A stretch of DNA of 64,000 bases from Edaphobacter sp. (GCA_025462645.1 JAOAPB010000045.1:1-64000); one strand, 5' to 3'; numbered from the stretch's first letter, positions 47,468 to 57,230 are shown. Notes: generated by a model from the letters alone, not told the origin. Numbers and translations are program-made.

Positions 47468-49063
47468 ATGAGTGGGGAAGCGCTAGACCAGGAGCGGCTG
47501 TCGGGTGTTTTGTTGCATGTGACGTCTTTGCCTTCATATGGTGGGGTGGGAGATTTCGGCCCGGCTGCATATGCTTTCGTCGATTTTCTGGCGACGGCGA
47601 AGCAGCGTATGTGGCAGGTTCTGCCGCTGAGTCCAACGGGATTTGGCAGCTCGCCTTATTCGGCCCTATCGGCATTCGCGGGAAACCCGCTGTTGATCAG
47701 TCTGGAGCGACTGGCGCAGGACGGATGGATCGGGTGGGAGCGCATTGAGGGGTTGGCTGGACATGATGGCCCTGTGGATTTCGATGCTGTCTTTCGCCTG
47801 AAGCTGCCGTTGATTGAAGAGGCGGCGGGTAACTTTCTCGACCATGCGTCGGATGATCAGCGGAGCCGGTTTCAAAGGTTCTGTAACGACAACGTCGCGT
47901 GGCTGACCGACTACGCGATGTTCAACGTGCTGCGACGAAAGTACGGCTACGTGAGCTGGAACGAGTGGCCGGTGGAGTATGCGCAGCGTCAGCATGATGC
48001 GATGACGGCGGCTCTGACCGAATATAGGCGCGAGCTTGCGGTGGAGCAGGCGGTGCAGTTCTTCTTCAACGAGCAGTGGTGCACGCTGCGGAGCTACTGC
48101 GCCGAGCGGAAGATCCGCATTATGGGCGATGTGGCGATCTTCGTGAGCTACGACAGCGCGGACGTGTGGATGCACCCGGAGATATTCGAGCTGGATGAGG
48201 AGCTACGGCCGGTTCGCGTGTCTGGTGTGCCTCCGGACTACTTCTCAACGACGGGCCAGCGGTGGGGCAATCCTCTGTATAAGTGGGGAGTGCTGAAGGA
48301 GCGGGGATTCGATTGGTGGGTGGCGCGGGTTCGGCGTGCTCTGGTGCTGTATGACACGATACGGCTGGATCACTTTCGCGGCTTTGAGGCGTACTGGTCC
48401 ATCTCCGCTGAGGAGGCTACGGCGATCAACGGGCAATGGGTCAAAGCTCCGGGGCACGAGTTGTTCCGGCGGCTGAAGGAGGTCTTCGGCAGCCTGCCGT
48501 TCGTGGCGGAGGATCTTGGCCTCATCACTCCGGAGGTAGATGAGCTGCGGGAGCACTTCGATATGCCGGGGATGCGAATTCTACAGTTCGGCTTCTCAGA
48601 CCGGGGGAGCCATCTGTATCTGCCACACCGATTTGTGCCCAATACCGTTGCTTATACGGGGACGCACGACAACAACACCACGCTGGGATGGTGGCGTGAG
48701 GACGCCAGCGAGGAAGAGCGCGCCCATGTGCAGAGCTATCTGCAGACGATTCAGTATGACGGCGATATTGTATGGGCGATGATTCGGGCGGCGGCTCGGT
48801 CGGTGGCGAATGTGTGCATCTTTCCCATGCAGGATGTCCTGCATCTCGGCAGTGAGGCGAGGATGAATACACCGGCGGCCGGCCAGGGGAACTGGACGTG
48901 GCGGTACGGATCGAATGCGCTGCACCCGGACTTCGCGACGCAGCTGGCGGCGCTGATGGAGATGACGGATCGGGACGGGTACGAGGCTCCGAAGGAGGGT
49001 GTGGAGGCGGGCAAACCGGCTGAAGAGGCGTCGAAGCGGGCGGAGTTGGGCTCGAACGTTTAG
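47468..49063 (+). CDS. malQ: 4-alpha-glucanotransferase (amylomaltase, GH77)
   Basis: 531 residues from Met 47468, after AAGGGGG. It moves maltodextrin units between glucans in the cytoplasm. Signatures are GFGSSPYSALSAFAGNPLLI, DTIRLDHFRGFEAYW with the nucleophile Asp, FVAEDLGLITPEVD with the acid/base Glu, and YTGTHDNNTTLGWW with the third acidic residue. Length and order are normal for bacterial MalQ; the C-terminal ~30 residues are an Ala/Glu-rich tail. Confidence 0.95.
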   Translation: MSGEALDQERLSGVLLHVTSLPSYGGVGDFGPAAYAFVDFLATAKQRMWQVLPLSPTGFGSSPYSALSAFAGNPLLISLERLAQDGWIGWERIEGLAGHDGPVDFDAVFRLKLPLIEEAAGNFLDHASDDQRSRFQRFCNDNVAWLTDYAMFNVLRRKYGYVSWNEWPVEYAQRQHDAMTAALTEYRRELAVEQAVQFFFNEQWCTLRSYCAERKIRIMGDVAIFVSYDSADVWMHPEIFELDEELRPVRVSGVPPDYFSTTGQRWGNPLYKWGVLKERGFDWWVARVRRALVLYDTIRLDHFRGFEAYWSISAEEATAINGQWVKAPGHELFRRLKEVFGSLPFVAEDLGLITPEVDELREHFDMPGMRILQFGFSDRGSHLYLPHRFVPNTVAYTGTHDNNTTLGWWREDASEEERAHVQSYLQTIQYDGDIVWAMIRAAARSVANVCIFPMQDVLHLGSEARMNTPAAGQGNWTWRYGSNALHPDFATQLAALMEMTDRDGYEAPKEGVEAGKPAEEASKRAELGSNV

Positions 49064-49100
49064 ACTGTTAGGAGTACATCCAAATCTTTCAGGAGCACCC

Positions 49101-49286
49101 ATGCCTCTCTCTGGCGAAGCCATCCGCACCATGAACTACGTTGACGATATCTCGGTTACGCTGCGCCGCATTCTTGCGGTTTTGCCGTCGCTGACAGAGG
49201 ATGAGCGGCAGCGCGTCTCCGAGCACATCAAAAAAGCGGAGCCGAGCTACGAGTCCGTGATTGCTGCCGTGGCGAGCAAGAAGTGA
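49101..49286 (+). CDS. Small conserved-looking protein (61 aa), function unknown
   Basis: Starts at ATG 49101 with AGGAG six bases before it. A soluble helical protein (RTMNYVDDISVTLRRILAVL, then LTEDERQRVSEHIKKAE). Its stop overlaps the GTG start of the next gene (GTGA), so the two are coupled. No family recognised. Confidence 0.6.
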   Translation: MPLSGEAIRTMNYVDDISVTLRRILAVLPSLTEDERQRVSEHIKKAEPSYESVIAAVASKK

Positions 49287-49870
49287 GCGGGCAGGCTGGG
49301 TTCCAGCCGCCGTTTGAGATTCGAACCGTTGCCGTGATTGGGGCCGGGGTGGCGGGGCTCAGCTTTGCCCTGGCCTGTGCGGCAGCGGGTTTTTATGTTG
49401 TGCTTGAGGATGTGATGCCGGCGAAGCTGCGACGGGCGGAGGCGGAGTACGCCGATGCGAGCAAGCAAGGGCCTTACGGTGCGCTGGAGCTGGCTTCTAC
49501 CGTGGAAGACGCAGTGCGGGAGGCGGACATCGCCGTGGACTTTGTTCCGGACGAGCTGGAGTCGAAGCTGGAGATCTTCAGCATGATCGACCGCATGGCC
49601 CCGCCGAAGACGATTCTGTGTACTCCGAGCTATGCCTTGAGCATCACCGATCTGGCCTCGTGCGTTTACAGGCCGGAGCGTTGCGTTGCGGTTCGGGGGG
49701 AGCTGGCTGAGAAGGGAGCTGCGGTGCGGCTGCTGTATCCCGCTACGGCCGGGGAGGATGTGCTGGCCGTGACTGCGAGGTTTCTGCGTTCGCTGGGCCT
49801 GATGGTGGAGACTGAGGTCGATCCGGATGTGCCTGTGCTGATGAAAAATGCGGGCCGAGTGGCGGTCTAA
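49283..49870 (+). CDS. 3-hydroxyacyl-CoA dehydrogenase-like NAD-binding protein
   Basis: A 195-residue protein with TVAVIGAGVAGLSFALACAA, the GxGxxG NAD loop, and the continuing fold of 3HCDH_N (DIAVDFVPDELESKLEIFSM, then PKTILCTPSYALSITDLAS). The usual C-terminal dimerisation/catalytic domain is absent, and the catalytic His of the SxxH region is not obvious, so activity is uncertain. GTG start coupled to the preceding small gene. Confidence 0.75.
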   Translation: MSGQAGFQPPFEIRTVAVIGAGVAGLSFALACAAAGFYVVLEDVMPAKLRRAEAEYADASKQGPYGALELASTVEDAVREADIAVDFVPDELESKLEIFSMIDRMAPPKTILCTPSYALSITDLASCVYRPERCVAVRGELAEKGAAVRLLYPATAGEDVLAVTARFLRSLGLMVETEVDPDVPVLMKNAGRVAV

Positions 49871-49958
49871 CCTGAAGGATTACTGGTTCGTCACTTAAGG
49901 GAACTGTTTTCTACATCTTTGCGTAACGGATGATGGATATCGTAGTCCAATTATTGCC

Positions 49959-51215
49959 ATGCGCGCGCTCCTCGACATCTTCGCTCAGGTCTTCCAATCG
50001 ATTGCAGCCAATAAACTGCGATCGTTTTTGACGATGTTCGGAATTGCGTGGGGTGTGGCTTCGCTGCTGCTCCTGATCGGGTTGGGAGAGGGGTTCCGCT
50101 CGGGACAGCGGAGAGGGTTGTCGGAGCTGGGGACGGACTTCATCATGATGTTCGGCGGCACGATTCCGGCACTGCCGAATCAGCATACGGGGATGCAGCC
50201 CTATAAGCTGACGCTGTCGGATGCGGATGCGATTCGGGCCGAGGCCAGGTATGTTCGGAATGCGACGGTATTCATCAATCGCGGCGATCTCAAAGAGGTT
50301 AGCGAGTTTTCGAGCGCGGGGGGGCCGGTGTTCGGAGTTGAGGTGAACTTTCCCGAGATTCGGCATCTGCCCATCGTGCAGGGCCGCTTTCTGAACGCCG
50401 AGGATCTGGCTCAGCATCGGCAGGTCGTGGTGCTGGGGCAGAAGAACAATCAGCTGCTGTTTCCGGGAAGGCCGTCGCTGGGGGCGTTCATCACACTGAA
50501 TGGGTATCGCTTTCAGGTGATCGGGGTGGCGGACAAGATCGGACGCGGCAATAACAGCAATGACAACCAGAAGGTCTACATTCCGCTGAGCACGATGCTG
50601 GATATATTTGCCATCAAGGGCGAAAACATTCCTCGTGATGCGATCTCATCGATCCAGTACCAGCCGCTGACTCCGGATCAGAACGAGACGGCGAAGGCCG
50701 AGGTTCACCGGATTATTGCCAGGCGGCATGGCTTCGACGCGAATTTGAAAGACGCATTCGAGGAGTGGGACACCATCAAGTCGCAACGCACGGTGGGCGT
50801 GATCTTCACGGCGATGGATGTGTTTCTGGGTGGAGTGGGGATTGTGACGCTGGCGTTGGGAGCGGTGGGGATCATCAACATCATGCTGGTGACGGTGACG
50901 GAAAGGACCAAAGAGATTGGGTTGCGCAAGGCCCTGGGAGCCACCAACCGGAGCATTCTGTTTCAGTTCTTCCTGGAGGGGCTGCTGCTGACGGGGATCA
51001 GCGGCGTGATCGGGATTCTGGGAGCGGCCGGGCTGATGATCGGGCTGGGCGCGATGATGGGAAATAACCAGATGGGCTTCGATCCGCCGCGGCTGGTGCC
51101 GTGGTCGGCGGCGATGGCGATGGGAACGTTGACACTGTGCGGGATTGTGGCGGGGCTGTATCCGGCGAGCCGAGCGGCGGCGCTGCAGCCGGTAGAGGCG
51201 CTACGGAAGGAGTAA
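49959..51215 (+). CDS. MacB/FtsX-like ABC transporter permease 1
   Basis: A 418-residue inner-membrane protein. Helix 1 (FLTMFGIAWGVASLLLLIGL) is followed by a periplasmic MacB_PCD domain (about 55-265), then three C-terminal helices (GVIFTAMDVFLGGVGIVTLA; LLLTGISGVIGILGAAGLMI; AAMAMGTLTLCGIVAGLYP) typical of FtsX. RTKEIGLRKALGATNRSI is the coupling segment that contacts the ATPase. No ATPase gene is adjacent. Four bases separate it from the second permease. Confidence 0.88.
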   Translation: MRALLDIFAQVFQSIAANKLRSFLTMFGIAWGVASLLLLIGLGEGFRSGQRRGLSELGTDFIMMFGGTIPALPNQHTGMQPYKLTLSDADAIRAEARYVRNATVFINRGDLKEVSEFSSAGGPVFGVEVNFPEIRHLPIVQGRFLNAEDLAQHRQVVVLGQKNNQLLFPGRPSLGAFITLNGYRFQVIGVADKIGRGNNSNDNQKVYIPLSTMLDIFAIKGENIPRDAISSIQYQPLTPDQNETAKAEVHRIIARRHGFDANLKDAFEEWDTIKSQRTVGVIFTAMDVFLGGVGIVTLALGAVGIINIMLVTVTERTKEIGLRKALGATNRSILFQFFLEGLLLTGISGVIGILGAAGLMIGLGAMMGNNQMGFDPPRLVPWSAAMAMGTLTLCGIVAGLYPASRAAALQPVEALRKE

Positions 51216-51219
51216 GGCG

Positions 51220-52458
51220 ATGCTGCGAGATGTCTTTGGACAAGCGATGGAGGCGATGCGGCACAATGGCCGGCGCACGGCCATCACCATCGTCGGGATG
51301 GCGTGGGGGATCGCGACAGTCGTGTTGCTGCTGGCGTATGGGGCGGGCTTCGGGCGGGCGTTCGAGACGATCTTCGCACAGTTCGGCACAAACATGATCG
51401 GGGTATTTCCGGGACGGACGAGCGAGCAGGCGGGCGGCTCGAAGGCGGGCGTGCAGGTTCGTTTTCAGATGGAGGACGCAGAGCGCATCCAGGAGACCAT
51501 ACCGGGAGTCATCCACGTCTCCCCGATGATGTGGAAGCAGGTGCCGGTACAGAACGACCTGCACACCTACACCTGGGAGGTTGACGGTGTCACGCCGGAG
51601 CTTCAGGACATTCAGAAGATGGACATTGCCGCAGGCCGCTTCCTCACGGCGGCGGACATGCAGCAGCGCAACCATGTCGTAGTGATCGGTGCGGAGGCGA
51701 AGACGAAGCTCTACTCGGGGCTGTTTCCGCTGGGCCAGACTGTCCGGCTGAACGGCGTGGCCTTTGAGGTGGTAGGGGTGCTGAAGGCGAAGATGCAGGA
51801 GGGCGATGACAATATCAACCGCATCGTCTATGTCCCCTTCAGCACGATGGGCGACTTGAAGGACACAAAGTATCTCGACGGCATCTGGATGAGCTATAAC
51901 GGCGACCATAAAGCGGTGGAGAGGGCGCTGCGCAACTCACTGGCAGCGTCGCATAGCTTCAGGCCCTCGGACCGAAATGCCATCTATGTCGCGAATATCA
52001 TGGAGCAGCTCGCGCAGTTCCGGATTATCTCGCTGGGGCTGCAGGCGCTGTTGCTATTTATCGGAGCGCTGACGCTGGGCATCGCCGGCATCGGGTTGAT
52101 GAACATCATGCTGGTGAGCGTGCAGCAGCGGACGCGGGAGATTGGCATAGAGAAGGCGCTGGGCGCGAGGAAACGGCATATCCTGCTGCAGTTTCTTGCC
52201 GAGGCCATGGTGATTACGGGGATCGGCGGAATGGCGGGAATCGCGCTTGCCTATGCCGTCAGCAAGACGGTGGGGAGCATCAAGTTCTACAGCGCACTTG
52301 CCTCGAACGCCGACGCGGCGGACATCCATCTGCTGATCTCGCCGAACAGCGTGGTGATGGCTACGGTGATTCTGGTAGTCGTGGGGATGATCAGCGGGAT
52401 GATTCCTGCGATCCAGGCGTCGAATCTGGATCCTATCGAGGCTCTGCGGTACGAGTAG
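51220..52458 (+). CDS. MacB/FtsX-like ABC transporter permease 2
   Basis: A 412-residue protein with the same layout as its neighbour: helix 1 (ITIVGMAWGIATVVLLLAYG), MacB_PCD domain, coupling segment RTREIGIEKALGARKRHILL and three C-terminal helices. The two are paralogues and probably form a heterodimeric permease, of the kind used for lipoprotein or efflux mechanotransmission. The ATPase must be encoded elsewhere. Confidence 0.88.
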   Translation: MLRDVFGQAMEAMRHNGRRTAITIVGMAWGIATVVLLLAYGAGFGRAFETIFAQFGTNMIGVFPGRTSEQAGGSKAGVQVRFQMEDAERIQETIPGVIHVSPMMWKQVPVQNDLHTYTWEVDGVTPELQDIQKMDIAAGRFLTAADMQQRNHVVVIGAEAKTKLYSGLFPLGQTVRLNGVAFEVVGVLKAKMQEGDDNINRIVYVPFSTMGDLKDTKYLDGIWMSYNGDHKAVERALRNSLAASHSFRPSDRNAIYVANIMEQLAQFRIISLGLQALLLFIGALTLGIAGIGLMNIMLVSVQQRTREIGIEKALGARKRHILLQFLAEAMVITGIGGMAGIALAYAVSKTVGSIKFYSALASNADAADIHLLISPNSVVMATVILVVVGMISGMIPAIQASNLDPIEALRYE

Positions 52459-52481
52459 TGCGTGGACGCGTGACCGACAGG

Positions 52482-52516
52482 AATCCCATGTCTCAGAACC
52501 GAGACATGGGATTTTT
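52482..52516. terminator. Terminator between convergent genes
   Basis: AATCCCATGTCTC / GAGACATGGGATT is a perfect 13-bp stem around AGAACC, with T-rich and A/G flanks. It can serve the permease operon and, less well, the ferritin-like gene from the other side. Confidence 0.85.
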
Positions 52517-52545
52517 GAATGATTGGTCAAATTGCCGAAGCAGGC

Positions 52546-53688
52546 TTATCGTCCTCCCCGCCTGGCTTCATCCGCATCCTCCGCCAGATCGTTCATTAGC
52601 CTAACGAATGCCCCCGATTGCCCTTTGAAGAGCCCCATGGCCGTAAGGAAATTGACCACGTTCTTGGCAACCCCCTGTGTCTCTGTGGGACGGATGATCG
52701 AGCATGGCGGAAGCTTGCGGCTCAGGAACGGGCAAGGTTCAGGCATGATCAGGTTGGTTTGAAAGTCCTCGCCACCAAACGGTGGAGAGTTCAGGTCCGG
52801 AAAAGTCACCGAGACCTTTGTCACTGGATCCACTGCGGTCAGGGGAGGTGCGTTGCCCGCCTTGTCGGACCAGGTTTGAAAGTGCATGGTCTCGGTGGGG
52901 CCAATGCTGATCAGGATCCGCAAGACCTCCACACTGGTGGCTCTCTGAGCCATCGAGGGGTAGAGGCTATTGCCACCTTGTTCGATGGTGGGGAAGTGGA
53001 AGCCGGCGGTATTTGCAATCGCCTGAAGAAAGTTCGGATCGTTGGTATCGGCATCAGTCCTGGGAATTGCCGTGTGCTCCCCCACCGCTAAGGATGGTAT
53101 CGCTTGCGGGAAGGTGAAGCCCGGATCGAGGTCAGGGTTATGGGTACTGCTCCGGTAGCTAGTCCACCAACTGGTATCCAGCGTGAGCTGCGTCAGGTTT
53201 GTGAGTCGTAGTTTCCCGCTGGAGCCTCTCGCAGTGCTGCCCGTTAGAGTGCGAAACGGTTCAAGATCTACCGTATCTGCCCCCTTGGAGGCCAGATACG
53301 CATTGAGGAAGCTCTGGTGGGTGATTTCATCGTCGGTATTGTCATGAATGTACTGGGCCATGTCGGCGTCCAGCACCGCAAGAGCGGCGGTGTAGGCAGG
53401 ATTCCCGCTTCCCCCTGGGACTTCGCTGTCTTGAACTCCTCCCAGTTCGTTGTACTGCACCCAAAGGTCAGTCTCCAGAATCTCCGCTGCCGCGGCGAAT
53501 CGAAGCAGGGCTGCATCTCCACGCGTGAGACGGCCGCTGTGTTCTTCATGTCCGTCGTCCGCTAGTAAGGTTGAGTTATTGGCCAGTAGTCCGACGCCAG
53601 TGGTCGCGATCGTTGCTGCGGTCAGCCCGTTTTTTACAAAAGAACGCCTGTCCATTTCTGCTTTCATACTGCTCCACATCGCTTTCAT
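52546..53688 (-). CDS. Tat-exported ferritin-like protein
   Basis: A 380-residue protein with a twin-arginine signal (MDRRSFVKNGLTAATIATTG). The mature part begins with a ferritin-like four-helix region: DAALLRFAAAAEILETDLWV and DDEITHQSFLNAYLASKGAD, with Glu and His placed as possible metal ligands, then ISIGPTETMHFQTW as the second half. It probably resides in the periplasm; metal use and substrate are unknown. A Met eight codons in (MKAEMDRRS) is an alternative start. Confidence 0.8.
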   Translation of the reverse strand: MKAMWSSMKAEMDRRSFVKNGLTAATIATTGVGLLANNSTLLADDGHEEHSGRLTRGDAALLRFAAAAEILETDLWVQYNELGGVQDSEVPGGSGNPAYTAALAVLDADMAQYIHDNTDDEITHQSFLNAYLASKGADTVDLEPFRTLTGSTARGSSGKLRLTNLTQLTLDTSWWTSYRSSTHNPDLDPGFTFPQAIPSLAVGEHTAIPRTDADTNDPNFLQAIANTAGFHFPTIEQGGNSLYPSMAQRATSVEVLRILISIGPTETMHFQTWSDKAGNAPPLTAVDPVTKVSVTFPDLNSPPFGGEDFQTNLIMPEPCPFLSRKLPPCSIIRPTETQGVAKNVVNFLTAMGLFKGQSGAFVRLMNDLAEDADEARRGGR

Positions 53689-53917
53689 AGAAGAGCCTCC
53701 TGACGGTGAATTCTGAACTTGTCAGCGGGGATGAGTGTCAGCGGAGCGTAATAATGTTGTCATTTATTCGTCTAGCATCCCGCGCGAGCCCAAGGAATGT
53801 AGGAGTGCACATCGAGCGAAGCCCAATGATGCCTCGTCCAATTTCTCCCGCGCCTTCAGGCGATCACGGGCAACTAGAACAAATGGCGCTTGTTCTGGTT
53901 GTGGATTCAGGCCGTTT

Positions 53918-55909
53918 TTAATTGTCCGTGCGTTCGCGTTTGTAGGGAGCCTGCATCAGGGCTCGCGCCTCGTTGACTGCACCTTGCGTGTTGTCGTTGG
54001 TTTGGACGGCAAGGCGGTACTCGTTGACGGCGCGGTCGCGCTGGCCGGTGACGTCGAAGATGCGGCCCAGCTCGATGTGGCTCCAGACCTCGACCCACTT
54101 GGGATCGCCGTCTCCGCGGAGGGCGTCGCGGAAGGAGTTGGCGGCGGATTGGTAGTTGCGCTGCATGAAGAAGACCTCGCCGATGCGGTAGGAGGCCAGC
54201 GAGCTGTTCTTATTGGCGTCGAGAGCCTTCTGGTATTCGATGAGGCCGGCGGTGAGGTCTCCCTGCGCAACCTGCTGCTGACCACGAAGAACGGCTACGC
54301 GGACGGCGAGGTCGGGCGTGCTCTTGAGTAGCCAATTCTGTGGATCGATGCCGATGCGACGTGGACGGCCGAAGGTCTCGACCGAGTACTGCGATTCGGT
54401 GCCGGTCACATCGACACGGCGAATCTCGGTTTTGCCGTCAGTCTCGATGCGTAATTCGACTGGCATGCGGAAGAGATCGAGATCCTGCGAGACGGAGCCG
54501 ATGGTGCGGAAGCCCTTGTTGTCGCCCAGACGATAGACGGTGAACTTGTTGGTGAACGATGGAGCGCCGGTGCCATCGAGCCATTGGGCGAAGAAAGGAG
54601 CGAGCTGGAGTTGGGACTGGGCTTCGGCGACGGTCTGTACGTTCGAGCTGCGGATGGACTTGTCGGTGTATTGCGAGAGGAGGCCGCGCAGGAACTTGAT
54701 GAAGACGTCGTCTCCCAGCTCCCAACGGAGCATGTGGAAGACCATGGCGCCTTTTTCCAGCGTCATGGACTGGAACTGCGGAGAGAAGGGATCGAGGCGG
54801 CCGATGGTGGTGAGGGGTTCGGTGTCGTAGGCGAGCGCACCGGCGGAGATGTCGGTGATGGCGGTCTGGAAGGCGGTCTTGCCGGAGGAGTCCTCGACGT
54901 ACATCAGCTCGGCGTAGCGGGACATGCCGTTGGTGATCCAGGCATCGTTGAGCGTGGCGGGGGAGACCTCACTGCCCCACCACTGGTGGGCGATGGTATT
55001 GGCGAGGAGGCGCTGATAGGTCTTGCCCGCGACGCGTGAACCGCTGAGTGCTGCGATCTCAGGGGCCCAGGCAGCGGCGACGGCATCGTCGGGAAGCTCG
55101 ACGAGATTGATTCGGCTCGACTCGGGCTGGCCGAAGGTGGTCGTCATGAACTCGAACTGCTTGGCCGCGGTTTGGGCGAATTCGACGGCGACGGCCTTAT
55201 GCTTCTCGGTGACGTAGACGCGGATGTTGTTGATGCCCGGTGCCGTGATGGGGTCGAGGAACTTGCCGGCGATGATGGTTCCGGGGAAGCCGGGCTTGGC
55301 CCAGTTGAAGGTGTACTCGGTGCGGTTGCCGGGAAGGCTCTTCTGGGCGGCGACGCCGCTGCCGCTGCCGACGACGCGCTCGTCGGAGGGGACGCGGATA
55401 TGCATCTCGGCGGTGAAGCGATTGGTGAAGAGACCGGTCATGGGAAACCAGCGTCCGGGATAGAGGAGGATGCTGATGGGGTCTTCGACGGAGGCGAGCT
55501 TGATGCCCTCGACGGGGCTGGTCTCCGAGCCTTTGAGGGTGCCGGAGTATTCGAAGTAATAGGTAGTGCTGGTGCCCTTGGTGAGGGGAGTGGCGAGGCT
55601 GAATCGTACGGTGGAGTTGTTGGTCAGACGCTCGGCATCCAGAGACTTCTTGCTGGCATCCGTGACTTTGGTGATCTGAAGGCCGTTGTTCAGTTCGAAG
55701 ACGGGGGCGGTGAGGTCTTCGAGCGCGGTGAACGTGACGGCTGCGGTGGCGGAGAGCCTGTTGACGGCGGGGTCGAGATCGGCGTTGATGACGTAGCCGG
55801 TGATCTGGAGCTGAGGCCTGGCTGGAGCCGCCCAGAGAACCGACGTGAGGAGGCACAAGGGCAGCAGAGTCGCAATCGTAACGCGAAGAGAACGGGATAG
55901 GAGGTACAT
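53918..55909 (-). CDS. M1-peptidase-like exported protein with C-terminal TPRs, catalytic residues lost
   Basis: A 663-residue exported protein (signal peptide hydrophobic core about 9-27). The M1 N-terminal beta-saddle is followed by the gluzincin domain, but the zinc site HExxH reads NTIAHQWWG (around residue 305), and the downstream glutamate motif NEG reads TNG. Two of three zinc ligands and the catalytic Glu are therefore missing. The C-terminus (about 540-650) holds TPR-like repeats (SYRIGEVFFMQRNYQSAANS). It is likely a binding or scaffold protein. Start 55909 has GGAGG; an upstream in-frame start would overlap lpxB. Confidence 0.85.
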   Translation of the reverse strand: MYLLSRSLRVTIATLLPLCLLTSVLWAAPARPQLQITGYVINADLDPAVNRLSATAAVTFTALEDLTAPVFELNNGLQITKVTDASKKSLDAERLTNNSTVRFSLATPLTKGTSTTYYFEYSGTLKGSETSPVEGIKLASVEDPISILLYPGRWFPMTGLFTNRFTAEMHIRVPSDERVVGSGSGVAAQKSLPGNRTEYTFNWAKPGFPGTIIAGKFLDPITAPGINNIRVYVTEKHKAVAVEFAQTAAKQFEFMTTTFGQPESSRINLVELPDDAVAAAWAPEIAALSGSRVAGKTYQRLLANTIAHQWWGSEVSPATLNDAWITNGMSRYAELMYVEDSSGKTAFQTAITDISAGALAYDTEPLTTIGRLDPFSPQFQSMTLEKGAMVFHMLRWELGDDVFIKFLRGLLSQYTDKSIRSSNVQTVAEAQSQLQLAPFFAQWLDGTGAPSFTNKFTVYRLGDNKGFRTIGSVSQDLDLFRMPVELRIETDGKTEIRRVDVTGTESQYSVETFGRPRRIGIDPQNWLLKSTPDLAVRVAVLRGQQQVAQGDLTAGLIEYQKALDANKNSSLASYRIGEVFFMQRNYQSAANSFRDALRGDGDPKWVEVWSHIELGRIFDVTGQRDRAVNEYRLAVQTNDNTQGAVNEARALMQAPYKRERTDN

Positions 55910-55958
55910 GTAGGCTAAAGTCCTCAAAACATGATGGTACAGCCGTTGCCTAGTTCTA

Positions 55959-57197
55959 TTAGACGCGTGCGGGGAAGATTCGGCCACCTTTGGGGGCTGG
56001 AAGGGCCAGGAGGGCTTCCACGGCATCGCAGACCTGAGTGATGGGGCTGGTGCCAGAGGCAGGTTGGAGGAGACGGCGGACTTCGGCGAGATCGGCGATC
56101 ATCTGGGTGCGTTGAGGACTTTCGGTGAGTAGGGGACGCAGGGCGGTGGCGACGTTGGCGGCGGTGAAGTGCTGTTGGATCAGCTCCGGTACGATGCGAC
56201 GGCCGGCGACTAGGTTGACCATTGCGATGGGGAGGTTGCCGTGGGCGTCCTCCTGCGCAGGGATCTCGGAGGGGTACCGGATGAGGCGTTTGGCGAGTTT
56301 GAAGGTGAGGGGTGAGACCTTGTAGACGACGAGGAAGGGGTTTCCGATGACGGCGGCCTGTACGGTGGCGGTGCCGCTGGCGATGATGCTGGCGCGAGCG
56401 TGGCGAAGGGCTTCGCGGGCATCGGGGACGAGGTGGATGCCAGAGGCTGGCCTCCGATCGGTCCATTGGCGCAGAAGGTCTCCGACCTTTCCGCTGTCGA
56501 GGGTTGAAGCGACTGGGATGAGGAACTCATACGCGGCACCCATGTTTGCTGCCGATTCGGCCATCACGGGTAGGTTGGCCACAACTTCTTTCCATCGGCT
56601 TCCTGGAAGGAGGGCGATCCATTGTTTTGTTGGGTCGAGATCATGCTCGGCGGCAAATCGCTCGCGTGTGATGTCGGGCAGGGGGAGTTCCGCCAAGGGG
56701 TGGCCTACGAACCTGGCGTCTACGCCACGAGCACGATAGAAGCTCTCCTCGAATGGGAAGATGACCATCATGCGGCTGACGCGCTCCTGCACCCAGCGGA
56801 GTCGCTTGCGCTTCCATGCCCAGAGCTGTGGGCTGACGAAGTAGAGGACTGGGATATCGAGCTTCTTAAGCTCGCGGGCCAGACGAAAGTTTACGTCGGG
56901 GAAGTCGATGAGGATTGCCACGTCGGGGCGGCGCTTCTTGATGGAGGCCACGAGGCGGCGAAATTTGCCGTAGATGTATGGCGCATGGCGAATGACCTCG
57001 GTGATGCCCATGTGGGCGACGTCTTCGGCGCGGACGATGCGGTCCTGGCCGGCCTGCTCCATCTCTTTGCCGCCAAGGCCGAAGAAGGCCGCTTGAGGGA
57101 GGCGGTGACGGAGTTCGCTGATGAGCTGGGCACCGTAGTGGTCGCCGCTGGCTTCGCCGGCAGAGAGGAAGATGCGCGGGTTGGGTGTGGTGGCGAT
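55959..57197 (-). CDS. lpxB: Lipid-A-disaccharide synthase; start codon non-standard
   Basis: Joins UDP-diacylglucosamine to lipid X in lipid A synthesis at the inner membrane. The frame contains RIFLSAGEASGDHYGAQLI, the conserved N-terminus, then FFGLGGKEMEQAG, YFVSPQLWAWKRKRL, VGHPL, LLPGSRWKEV and SGTATVQAAVIGNPFLVVYK. The first ATG, at 57062, lies after the SAGEASGD block, and no ATG, GTG or TTG occurs upstream in frame. I place the start at the ATC at 57197 (IATTPNPRI), where an ATG would be expected, but this is uncertain. Confidence 0.85.
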   Translation of the reverse strand: MATTPNPRIFLSAGEASGDHYGAQLISELRHRLPQAAFFGLGGKEMEQAGQDRIVRAEDVAHMGITEVIRHAPYIYGKFRRLVASIKKRRPDVAILIDFPDVNFRLARELKKLDIPVLYFVSPQLWAWKRKRLRWVQERVSRMMVIFPFEESFYRARGVDARFVGHPLAELPLPDITRERFAAEHDLDPTKQWIALLPGSRWKEVVANLPVMAESAANMGAAYEFLIPVASTLDSGKVGDLLRQWTDRRPASGIHLVPDAREALRHARASIIASGTATVQAAVIGNPFLVVYKVSPLTFKLAKRLIRYPSEIPAQEDAHGNLPIAMVNLVAGRRIVPELIQQHFTAANVATALRPLLTESPQRTQMIADLAEVRRLLQPASGTSPITQVCDAVEALLALPAPKGGRIFPARV

Positions 57198-57230
57198 GGA
57201 ACCAGTGTAGATTTTTCTGGAGGTGATTGC

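Noticed and set aside
56622-57230. Long N-terminal extension of the YdeI-like gene
   Set aside because: It would overlap lpxB completely; ATG 57231 has a good ribosome site and matches the domain start.
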